Shown here in pieces: positions 51,151 through 57,910 of a stretch of 64,000 nt of DNA. Within the stretch, counting starts at the first letter, position 1, and every line of letters begins with the position of its first letter. A program made the position numbers and the translations under genes. The stretch covers positions 806,001-870,000 of the forward strand of contig NZ_JABRWJ010000002.1 of the NCBI RefSeq assembly GCF_013266755.1. The letters run 5' to 3'. Source of the stretch: Pseudaquabacterium terrae. GTDB lineage: Bacteria > Pseudomonadota > Gammaproteobacteria > Burkholderiales > Burkholderiaceae_C. Below the pieces are notes generated by a model. It was not told the origin of the DNA and did no database searches. It was given only the letters and a program-made list of their open reading frames with translations.

Positions 51151-51747
51151 TCATCCCCGCAACAGCGCCTGCCGCACGAAATCCAGCCGGTCCTGGCCGA
51201 AGAACAGCCGGTCGCCGACGAAGATGCTCGGCGCGCCGAACGCGCCGCGCTCGACCGCTTCCTCGGTATTGGCGATCAGCGCGGCCTTGACCGCGGGGTC
51301 GGCGACCCAGCCGGCGAACGCCGCGGGGTCGATGCCGACAGCGGCCAGCAGCCGCTCCAGCTCCGCCGCGTCGCCCAGGTTGCGCTGGCCGACCCACATC
51401 GCCTCGAAGACGGCGTAGGCATAACGGTCGAAATCAGCGGCCGAGAACCGCTGCAAGGCCACGGCGCCGCGCATCAGCGTCAGCGTGTTGATGGGGAAGT
51501 ACGGGTTGGCCGCGAAGGGCACGCGCCAGTGAGCCGCCCACTGCACGATGTCGCCCATCATCCAGCGCCCCTTCGCGGCGATCAGCACCGGGCTCTGGTT
51601 GCCGGTGGCCTTGAACACGCCGCCCAGCAGCATCGGCCGCCAGCGCAATTCGGCGCCGGTCTCGGCGGCGATGCGCGGCAGCTGCGTCGCGGCCAGGTAG
51701 GTCGTCGGGCTGCCGAAGTCGAAGAAGAACTCCGCGGTCTTGCTCAT
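51151..51747 (-). CDS. DsbA-family 2-hydroxychromene-2-carboxylate isomerase-like protein
   Basis: A 198-aa thioredoxin-fold protein. The N-terminus EFFFDFGSPTTYLAATQLP and the closing GAFGAPSIFVGDRLFFGQDRLDFV are the HCCA isomerase (kappa-GST-like) signatures; Ser in FGSPTTY is at the glutathione-binding position. The reaction in naphthalene catabolism is glutathione-dependent isomerisation, but most genomic homologues have other or unknown substrates. It lies 12 bp after the SDR at 51760, so the two form an operon. Confidence 0.87.
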   Translation of the reverse strand: MSKTAEFFFDFGSPTTYLAATQLPRIAAETGAELRWRPMLLGGVFKATGNQSPVLIAAKGRWMMGDIVQWAAHWRVPFAANPYFPINTLTLMRGAVALQRFSAADFDRYAYAVFEAMWVGQRNLGDAAELERLLAAVGIDPAAFAGWVADPAVKAALIANTEEAVERGAFGAPSIFVGDRLFFGQDRLDFVRQALLRG

Positions 51748-51759
51748 GTGTCTCGGTCC

Positions 51760-52521
51760 TCACCAGGTTTCGATCCAGGGGCGCAGGTCCAGCTCGTGTG
51801 TCCAGGCGCTGCGGGGCTGGCAGTGCAGCTGCCAGTAGTTCTCGGCGATCGCTTCCGGGTCGAGGATGCCCTCGCGTTCCTTCAGCGCATATCGGCCGGG
51901 GAAATTCTCGGCGATGAACTGCGTGTCGATCGCGCCGTCGATGACGATGTGCGCGACGTGCAGGCCCTCGGGTCCGAGCTCCCGCGCCATGCTCTGCGCC
52001 AGCGCGCGCAGCGCATGCTTGGCGCCGGCGAAGGCGCAGAAGCCCGACGAGCCGCGCAGGCTGGCGGTCGCGCCGGTGAAGAGGATGGTGCCGCGGCCGC
52101 GCGGGCGCATCACGCGCGCCGCTTCGCGCCCGGCCAGGAAGCCGGCCAGCGCGGCCATCTCCCAGACCTTGCGGTAGACGCGCTCGGTGGTCTCGGTGAT
52201 GCCGAAGCGCACGTTGGCGCCGATGTTGAAGACCACCACCTCGATCGGCGCGACCTCGGCCTCGATCTGCGCGAACAGCGCGGCCACCTGCTCCTCCTTG
52301 CGCGCGTCGGAGGCGAACCCGTGCGCCTGGCCGCCATCGGCGCGGATGCGCTCGACCAGCGGCTGCAGCTTGTCGGCCGTGCGGCGCACGACGCAGGCGA
52401 TGTAGCCCTCGCGGGCAAAGCGGCGCGCGATCGCGCCGCCGGTGGCGTCGCCGGCGCCGATGACCAGCGCGGCCTTGGTGGCCTGGGGAGGGGGGGATGC
52501 GGTCACGGGCGGGTTCTCCAT
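51760..52521 (-). CDS. Short-chain dehydrogenase/reductase
   Basis: A 253-aa SDR. The nucleotide-binding motif is VIGAGDATGGAIARR, with Asp-Ala-Thr where GxxxGxG glycines usually occur, as in many divergent SDRs. The YxxxK motif is replaced by FAGAKHALRALAQ (Phe for Tyr), so classical dehydrogenase activity is doubtful. The conserved NNAG is VFNIGANV. Start may be the ATG at 52521 or the GTG at 52506, which has GGAGAA seven bases upstream. First gene of a pair with the isomerase-like protein. It may act on an aromatic or acyl substrate; not known. Confidence 0.8.
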   Translation of the reverse strand: MENPPVTASPPPQATKAALVIGAGDATGGAIARRFAREGYIACVVRRTADKLQPLVERIRADGGQAHGFASDARKEEQVAALFAQIEAEVAPIEVVVFNIGANVRFGITETTERVYRKVWEMAALAGFLAGREAARVMRPRGRGTILFTGATASLRGSSGFCAFAGAKHALRALAQSMARELGPEGLHVAHIVIDGAIDTQFIAENFPGRYALKEREGILDPEAIAENYWQLHCQPRSAWTHELDLRPWIETW

Positions 52522-52631
52522 TCACCTGCACGACTCTAGGACGAAACCTACGCGCGCATGCGCAGGCGTCCGATGCGCGCCGGCCAGCGGCAGTTCGCAT
52601 ACTGCCCTGCATCTGTCGTTGGAGAACCATC

Positions 52632-53435
52632 ATGCATGTCCGCACAACCGCGCTGGCGCTGATCGCCATCACCTGGGGTGCGCAAGCCGCCGCCCAGGTC
52701 ACCTTCTATGCGCGCGAGAACTTCGAAGGTCCCGCGTTCACCACGCAGCAGTACGTGCCGCACCTCGAGCGCCGGTTCGACGACCGGGCGTCGTCGGCGG
52801 TGGTCACCAGCAACCGCTGGGAGGTCTGCGAAGAACCCGAGTTCCGCGGCCGCTGCGTCGTGCTGCGACGCGGCAGCTACCCGTCGCTGGCGGCGATGGG
52901 CATCGACAACCAGATCTCGTCGGTGCGGGCATTGCGCCAGAACGTCCGTGTCGATGACAGCCGCTATGCGCCGAGCCCGCTGATCTCCGGCGACTTCCGC
53001 CGGCGCCACAACGAACGCCTGTTCGAGGCCGAGGTCACCGCCGTGCGCGCGGTGATGGGGCCGCCGGAACGGCGCTGCTGGGTCGAGCGCCAGCAGGTCG
53101 TCGAAGACCACGGCCGCAGCAACGTGCCGGGTGCCATCGCCGGTGCCGTTCTCGGCGGCATCCTCGGCCACCAGGTCGGCGGCGGCAGTGGTCGGGACAT
53201 CGCCACCGGCGTCGGTGCGGTGGCCGGCGCGGCGGCCGGCTCGCGCATCAACAGCCGGGACGAACGGGTGGGCTACCGTGACGTGCAGCGCTGCTCCGAG
53301 GTGCCGGCCGGCGCGCGGCCGAGCCACTACGACGTGACCTACCGCTTCCGCGGCCAGGAGCACACGATGCAGACGACCACGCCGCCGGGGGCGACGGTGA
53401 CCGTCAACCGCCTGGGCGAACCGCGCGCGGCCTGA
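52632..53435 (+). CDS. Secreted beta/gamma-crystallin-like protein with glycine zipper (copy 1)
   Basis: A 267-aa exported protein. Signal peptide 1-21 (ends AQAAAQ). Residues 22-110 resemble a beta/gamma-crystallin fold (VTFYARENFEGPAFTTQQYV, SSAVVTSNRWEVCEEPEFRGRCVVLRRGSYPSL). A second beta segment follows (LFEAEVTAVRAVMGP). Residues ~155-195 are a glycine-zipper segment (GAVLGGILGHQVGGGSG...GAVAGAAAGS) of the Rick_17kDa/2TM type that inserts into membranes. GGAGAA lies before the ATG. A paralogue of identical length is at 56107. Calcium binding is possible but not shown. Confidence 0.85.
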   Translation: MHVRTTALALIAITWGAQAAAQVTFYARENFEGPAFTTQQYVPHLERRFDDRASSAVVTSNRWEVCEEPEFRGRCVVLRRGSYPSLAAMGIDNQISSVRALRQNVRVDDSRYAPSPLISGDFRRRHNERLFEAEVTAVRAVMGPPERRCWVERQQVVEDHGRSNVPGAIAGAVLGGILGHQVGGGSGRDIATGVGAVAGAAAGSRINSRDERVGYRDVQRCSEVPAGARPSHYDVTYRFRGQEHTMQTTTPPGATVTVNRLGEPRAA

Positions 53436-53479
53436 TCGGGCCCGCTGATCCGGCCGGCTGATCCGGCCGGCAAACCGAC

Positions 53480-53508
53480 AAGCCGCCGAGGCCCTGCCTC
53501 GGCGGCTT
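53480..53508. terminator. Strong bidirectional terminator hairpin
   Basis: AAGCCGCCGAGG-ccctg-CCTCGGCGGCTT is a perfect 12-bp stem with a 5-nt loop. It lies between the convergent crystallin-like gene (ends 53435) and the OmpA lipoprotein gene (ends 53517). Each arm is flanked by A or T, so it should end transcription in both directions. A tandem duplication of GCTGATCCGGCCG lies just before it. Confidence 0.75.
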
Positions 53509-53516
53509 CCTGTGCT

Positions 53517-54452
53517 TTAGCGACGCGTACGGATCGGTTGGTCGTTCTCGGCGATGTAGATCTCGACGCGGCGGTTCAGCGCCCGGTTGGTGTCGGTGAT
53601 GTTGTCGGCGACGGGATAGTCCTCGCCGTAGCCGACCGTCGTCACGCGCTGCCCGGACACGCCCATGCCGGCGAGCATCGCGTTGACCGCATCGGCGCGG
53701 CGGCGCGACAGCACTTCGTTGGTCGCGGCGGTGCCGACGTTGTCGGTGTGGCCCTCGATCAGGATCACGCGGCCCGGATACACCTGCAGGAACTCGGCCA
53801 GCTTGCGCAGCGAGCCCTGGGCGGCCGGCTTGATCGCGGCCTGGTTGGTTTCGAACAACACGTCACCCAGCGTCACCAGCAGCCCGCGTTCGGTTGGCGT
53901 GGCCTGCAATGCGCTCAGGCGCTGCTGCAGTTGGGCGGTCTGCTGTTGCGCCTCGGTGGCCTGGGCCTGGGCCAGCGCGCTGCGCTGGTCGGCGCTGTCG
54001 GCACGCTGCGCGGAGACGGCGGCCTGTTCACGCGCCATGCCGGCCTGGGCCAGCGCGACGCCGGTCTGGGCGCGGGCGCGTTGCGCCTCGGCGGTGCGCA
54101 GGTCGGCGCGAATGCGTTCACGCTCGACCTGTGCGCCGGCGATCGCGGCTTCGTTGCCCTTGGCCTGGGCGGCAGCCATCGCGGTGCGGGCCTGCTGACC
54201 TGCAATGTACGCGGCACTGTCAATGGCGGCCGGCGACGAGCGGTCCTCGGCGAACAGCGTGTTCGCGCGTTGCAGCGCATCGACGGCTTTCTTCAGCTCC
54301 AGCGGGGCGAGCGCCGCGACCGCGGGATCGGCTTCGGCCTGGCGCAGCGCGGAGCGCGCTTCGACGAGTGCCGGCGGCGGCATGGGCGTGGTGGCGCAGG
54401 CGGCGAGCAGCAGGCTGCCCAGCAGCGCGCCGGTGGTGAGGGTGTGCTTCAT
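53517..54452 (-). CDS. OmpA-family lipoprotein with DUF4398 domain
   Basis: A 311-aa lipoprotein. Lipobox LLGSLLLAAC near residues 10-19. Residues 25-110 are a DUF4398 helical region (ARSALRQAEADPAVAALAPLELKKAVDAL). A long Ala/Gln-rich coiled coil follows (110-190). The C-terminal OmpA domain binds peptidoglycan (VLFETNQAAIKPAAQGSLRKLAEFL, IEGHTDNVG, NEVLSRRRADAV, NRALNRRVEIYI). GGAGAA precedes the ATG at 54452. It is 53 bp after the smaller DUF4398 lipoprotein on the same strand. Together they probably tether or stabilise the envelope. Confidence 0.92.
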   Translation of the reverse strand: MKHTLTTGALLGSLLLAACATTPMPPPALVEARSALRQAEADPAVAALAPLELKKAVDALQRANTLFAEDRSSPAAIDSAAYIAGQQARTAMAAAQAKGNEAAIAGAQVERERIRADLRTAEAQRARAQTGVALAQAGMAREQAAVSAQRADSADQRSALAQAQATEAQQQTAQLQQRLSALQATPTERGLLVTLGDVLFETNQAAIKPAAQGSLRKLAEFLQVYPGRVILIEGHTDNVGTAATNEVLSRRRADAVNAMLAGMGVSGQRVTTVGYGEDYPVADNITDTNRALNRRVEIYIAENDQPIRTRR

Positions 54453-54505
54453 GCTTCGGTTCTCCGGAATTCGGGAGGCGGCCACGCGGCCGCGGTCGAT
54501 GGTGT

Positions 54506-54901
54506 TCACTTGCGGCCCGCTTCTTCGCGCAGCTGGCGCAGCCCTTCGCGCACTTCGGCCAGCGCGCGCTGCGAACGCAGGGCCCGTGCCTGGGCATCGG
54601 CGAGCGTGGCGTCGGCCTCGGCCTGCTCGGCCAGCTCGCGCGCGAGCACGTGGTCGCCGGCCGTGCGGGCAGCGTCGGCGCGTGCGATCTTGTTGCGCGC
54701 AGCGGCCAGCAGCATGGGCGAGTCGGCGGCGGCGGTGGAGTTGGCGTGTTCCACAGCGGCCTGGCCGACGGCCAGTTGTTCATTCGGCGGCGGCGTGCTG
54801 GCGCAGGCCGACAACAGCAGCAGGGCGCCGGTGGCGGCGCCGAACGCGGCGCTCAGGGCGATGTCGGGCAGGCTCCGGCGGGTTGGGGCGGTGCGGCGCA
54901 T
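54506..54901 (-). CDS. Small DUF4398 lipoprotein
   Basis: A 131-aa lipoprotein. Basic N-terminus, lipobox ALLLLSAC at about residues 25-32, and one DUF4398 helical domain (EQLAVGQAAVEHANSTAAADSPMLLAAARNKIARADAAR) ending in a coiled coil. AGGGAG lies seven bases before the ATG at 54901. It precedes the DUF4398/OmpA lipoprotein, with which it probably forms an operon. Function unknown. Confidence 0.87.
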   Translation of the reverse strand: MRRTAPTRRSLPDIALSAAFGAATGALLLLSACASTPPPNEQLAVGQAAVEHANSTAAADSPMLLAAARNKIARADAARTAGDHVLARELAEQAEADATLADAQARALRSQRALAEVREGLRQLREEAGRK

Positions 54902-55036
54902 GGCTGCTCCCTCTCGGTGTGGCACCGCGGCCGGCTTGACGGGCGAAGGCCCGTTCCGCTGAAGTGGTGGAGCACTCTGGGTTGTTGCCCATTGGTGGTC
55001 CATCAGACAAGCCGACGACCGCCTGTGGGACAAGCG

Positions 55037-55963
55037 CTACAGCGGATCGACGGCCGCGGCCGCTGCCAGCGTGGAGACCGGCAGGCTCATCAGAATCAGT
55101 GCGCCTTGCCCCGGCGACGACTCGATCGCCAGCGTGCCGCCCTCGGCCTCGACGCGGAAGCGCATGCCGACCAGGCCGTACGCGGCCCGGGTGGCGGTGT
55201 GCGGGTCGAAGCCGATGCCGTCGTCGCGCACGGAGGCCTGCACTTCATCCTGGTTCAGCGCCAGCTTGATCCAGACGTTGCGTGCCTGCGCGTACTTGGT
55301 GATGTTGTTGACGGCCTCCTGCACCAGCCGGTAGACCACCAGCTCGGCATTCGGCCGCAGCCGGATCGGCTCGATCGCGCAGTGGACTTCGATGTCCGAG
55401 ACCTCGGTGAACTCGCGGCACAGGATCTGCAGCGCCGTCGCCAGGCCCAGCAGCGTCAGCGCCGAAGGCCGCAGGTTCTCGATGATGCGGGCCTTCATCG
55501 CGCCGATGCTGTTGAGCGTCTCGACCAGGTGGGCGAGCCGCTCCTGTGCGTCGGGCGCGCTGCCGGCCAGCCGCGACTTGATGCGCGCCGCATCCAGCCG
55601 GGCCGAGGTGAGCAGCGAGCCGAGCTCGTCGTGCAGCTCGCGCGCCAGGCGGTTGCGCTCGTCCTCGCGTGCGGTCTGCAAATGCTGGGTCAGGTCGGTC
55701 AGCTGCGCGGTGCGCTGCGTCACATCGAACTGCAGCCGGTCGTTCGCCGACTGCACCAGCTGCTGCGCCTCGCGCTGCTGCCGCGCGAGCGCAGCAGTCT
55801 GCCGCAGGAAGAGCACCAGCGCGATCAGGCTCGCCGCGCTCAGCGCCGCCACGCTGTACGAACCCTCGCTGGCGAGCAGGAACAGCAGCAGCACCGTCGT
55901 CACGACGACCAGCGGCGCGGTGAACGGGCGGCGCTCGAGCACGCTCAGCAGGTTCGTGGCCAT
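55037..55963 (-). CDS. Orphan HisKA_3-type sensor histidine kinase
   Basis: A 308-aa kinase of the NarL/DegS-partner class. Two transmembrane helices (about 17-32 and 36-54) with almost no periplasmic loop, a short coiled coil (58-100), then HisKA_3 with the phospho-acceptor His at 111 in LARELHDELGSLL. The HATPase domain has EAVNNITKYAQA and DDGIGFDP, then GLVGMRFRVEAEGG. The start at 55963 is chosen where the helix-containing part begins. Kinases of this class normally pair with NarL-type regulators, but none is next to it. Divergent from the second crystallin-like gene at 56107. Confidence 0.9.
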   Translation of the reverse strand: MATNLLSVLERRPFTAPLVVVTTVLLLFLLASEGSYSVAALSAASLIALVLFLRQTAALARQQREAQQLVQSANDRLQFDVTQRTAQLTDLTQHLQTAREDERNRLARELHDELGSLLTSARLDAARIKSRLAGSAPDAQERLAHLVETLNSIGAMKARIIENLRPSALTLLGLATALQILCREFTEVSDIEVHCAIEPIRLRPNAELVVYRLVQEAVNNITKYAQARNVWIKLALNQDEVQASVRDDGIGFDPHTATRAAYGLVGMRFRVEAEGGTLAIESSPGQGALILMSLPVSTLAAAAAVDPL

Positions 55964-56106
55964 GACGACCCTAGGACAACGACTACCGTGGCTCGCGTGG
56001 ACGTCCGATGGCCGCGCCCGACGATGCTTCGCACACTCGGCCAGTCCCACGAACACCGCGGTTGCCGATCGGCTTCGGTGCATTTCACAGCCCACCGGAG
56101 AAACTC

Positions 56107-56910
56107 ATGAAGATCCGCACAATCGCACTGGCGCTGGTCGCCCTCACGGCCACCGCGCACGCCACGGCCCAGGTCACTTTCTACGAGAACGAGGGCTACG
56201 AAGGCCGCTCGTTCACGACGCAGGAGCAGGTGCGCAACTTCCAGCGCCGCTTCAATGACCGCGCGTCCTCCGCGGTGGTCACCAGCAACCGCTGGGAGGT
56301 CTGTGCCGACGCCGACTTCGGCGGCCGCTGCGTGGTGCTGCGCCGGGGCAACTACCCGTCGTTGGCCGCGATGGGCCTGGACGACCGCGTGTCCTCGGTG
56401 CGCGCCGTCGGCAGGCAGGCCCGCGTCGACGACGAGCGCTACGCGCCCTCGCCGCTCATCGATCGCGACTACCGCCGGCGCGGCGGCGAACGGCTGTACC
56501 AGGCCGACGTGACCTCGGTGCGCGCCGTGATGGGCCCGCCGGAGACCCGCTGCTGGGCCGACCGTGAGCAGGTCCCCGACCACGGCCGCAGCAATGTGCC
56601 GGGTGCGGTCGTCGGCGCGGTCCTCGGCGGCATCCTCGGTCACCAGGTCGGCGGCGGTAGCGGCAAGCAGATCGCCACGGTCGGCGGCGCGGTCGCCGGC
56701 GGCGCCATCGGCGCCCGCACCGGCCGCGACGACAACGGCCGGCCCGGCTCGTTCCGCGACTTCCAGCGCTGCAGCGAGACGGCGGCGCGCCAGCGGCCGG
56801 ACCATTGGGACGTGACCTACCACTTCCGGGGCCAGGAGCACCGCGTGCAGATGACCGCGCCGCCCGGACAGACGGTGACCGTCAACCGTGACGGCGAGCC
56901 GAGGGCCTGA
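56107..56910 (+). CDS. Secreted beta/gamma-crystallin-like protein with glycine zipper (copy 2)
   Basis: A 267-aa paralogue of the protein at 52632, the same length and with the same order: signal peptide (ends AHATAQ), crystallin-like part (VTFYENEGYEGRSFTTQEQV, SSAVVTSNRWEVCADADFGGRCVVLRRGNYPSL), glycine zipper (GAVLGGILGHQVGGGSGKQIATVGGAVAGGAIGAR) and C-terminal beta segment (HWDVTYHFRGQEHRVQM). GGAGAA precedes the ATG. A 47-aa membrane protein starts three bases after its stop. Divergent from the orphan kinase. The two copies bracket the lipoprotein cluster and were probably produced by local duplication. Confidence 0.85.
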   Translation: MKIRTIALALVALTATAHATAQVTFYENEGYEGRSFTTQEQVRNFQRRFNDRASSAVVTSNRWEVCADADFGGRCVVLRRGNYPSLAAMGLDDRVSSVRAVGRQARVDDERYAPSPLIDRDYRRRGGERLYQADVTSVRAVMGPPETRCWADREQVPDHGRSNVPGAVVGAVLGGILGHQVGGGSGKQIATVGGAVAGGAIGARTGRDDNGRPGSFRDFQRCSETAARQRPDHWDVTYHFRGQEHRVQMTAPPGQTVTVNRDGEPRA

Positions 56911-56913
56911 ACG

Positions 56914-57057
56914 ATGAACACGAGCTCGATGCTGATGACCGGTCTCGCCGCACTGGGCGGGATCGCCCTCGTGGCGTGGATAGGGTGGGCCATCGCCAGC
57001 GTGAACGACGATCTGCGCGGGTTGGATGGGTTCGAGGGCATGCATCTCGAGGACTGA
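56914..57057 (+). CDS. 47-aa single-helix membrane protein
   Basis: ATG at 56914, stop at 57055-57057. The sequence has one transmembrane helix (LMTGLAALGGIALVAWIGWA, about 7-26) and an acidic tail ending FEGMHLED. It starts three bases after the crystallin-like stop, so translational coupling is likely. No relatives recognised. Confidence 0.6.
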   Translation: MNTSSMLMTGLAALGGIALVAWIGWAIASVNDDLRGLDGFEGMHLED

Positions 57058-57181
57058 GCGCAGGAGGGGATGGAACTGCTTTATCGGCCTGTGCGGCCGG
57101 GTTGTCGGTGCGCAAGCGCACAGACACGATCCGGCGCTCGGGCCACCATCGAGCCTCCATCAGAACGACTCGAGCTCCCCC

Positions 57182-57463
57182 ATGTCCCAGGAACCCTTCT
57201 TCGACCAGCCGTCCGGCACGGTGCGTTTCTGGGTCGAGATCGACGGCCAGCTGATCGGTGCCAGCATCGGCACGCAGACGCTGCACTACCGCTACCAGCC
57301 GACCCGCCACGACGACGATCCGATGGTGACCTACGCCGCCCATGCCGCCGAGATCGAAGCCGCGGTCAGGCGCCGCGTGGCGGGGGGCTCGCGCCACCCG
57401 GTGATGCTGCGCGATCACGACATGCAGCCGCAGGCCGAACCGGTCAGCCCGCCGCCTGCCTGA
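57182..57463 (+). CDS. Small DUF1488-like protein
   Basis: A 93-aa cytoplasmic protein. It reads as a short beta-rich start ([27 protein letters not shown]) followed by a helix with [18 protein letters not shown], a pattern like DUF1488 proteins (Phe/Trp-rich strand, then a helical I-E-A-A segment). The match is by eye only. Its last 20 bp overlap the 3' end of the convergent 2Fe-2S subunit gene. Confidence 0.6.
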   Translation: MSQEPFFDQPSGTVRFWVEIDGQLIGASIGTQTLHYRYQPTRHDDDPMVTYAAHAAEIEAAVRRRVAGGSRHPVMLRDHDMQPQAEPVSPPPA

Positions 57464-57890
57464 TGGCCGCTCTGATCCTGGGATAGGTGCCGCAGCGGCA
57501 CAGGTTGCCGCTCATCGCCTGCGCGATCTGTGCGTCGTCGGGTTTCGGCGTCGTTTTCAGCAGTGCGCAGGCGCTCATCAGCTGGCCGCTCTGGCAGTAG
57601 CCGCATTGCACGACATCGAGCTCATTCCAGGCCTTGCGCAGCGCCTGGATCTCGGGCCCTTGCACGCCCTCGATCGTGGTCACCGCCTTGCCGGCGCAGG
57701 CCGCGACCGGCGTCACGCAGCTGCGGATCGGTGCGCCGTCGAGGTGCACGGTGCAGGCGCCGCACAGCGCCATGCCGCAGCCGAACTTGGTGCCGGTCAG
57801 CTGCACCTCGCCGCGCAGCACCCACAGCAGCGGCGTGTCGGGCTCGGCCTTGACGGTGACCGGCTTGCCGTTGATCGAAAGGGTGGTCAT
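57444..57890 (-). CDS. 2Fe-2S subunit of a molybdenum hydroxylase (IorA-like)
   Basis: A 148-aa protein with two [2Fe-2S] clusters. The plant-type N-terminal cluster is [16 protein letters not shown] with a further Cys in RSCVTPV. The C-terminal helical cluster is [11 protein letters not shown] and NLCRCGTY. This matches small subunits of isoquinoline-1-oxidoreductase and related aldehyde/xanthine-type enzymes. It passes electrons from the large subunit. It is 20 bp downstream of the large-subunit gene in the same operon. No FAD subunit is present, as is usual for the IorAB type, where a cytochrome is the acceptor. Confidence 0.93.
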   Translation of the reverse strand: MTTLSINGKPVTVKAEPDTPLLWVLRGEVQLTGTKFGCGMALCGACTVHLDGAPIRSCVTPVAACAGKAVTTIEGVQGPEIQALRKAWNELDVVQCGYCQSGQLMSACALLKTTPKPDDAQIAQAMSGNLCRCGTYPRIRAAIRQAAG

Positions 57891-57910
57891 GTCGAATAGG
57901 TGTTAGGGGA

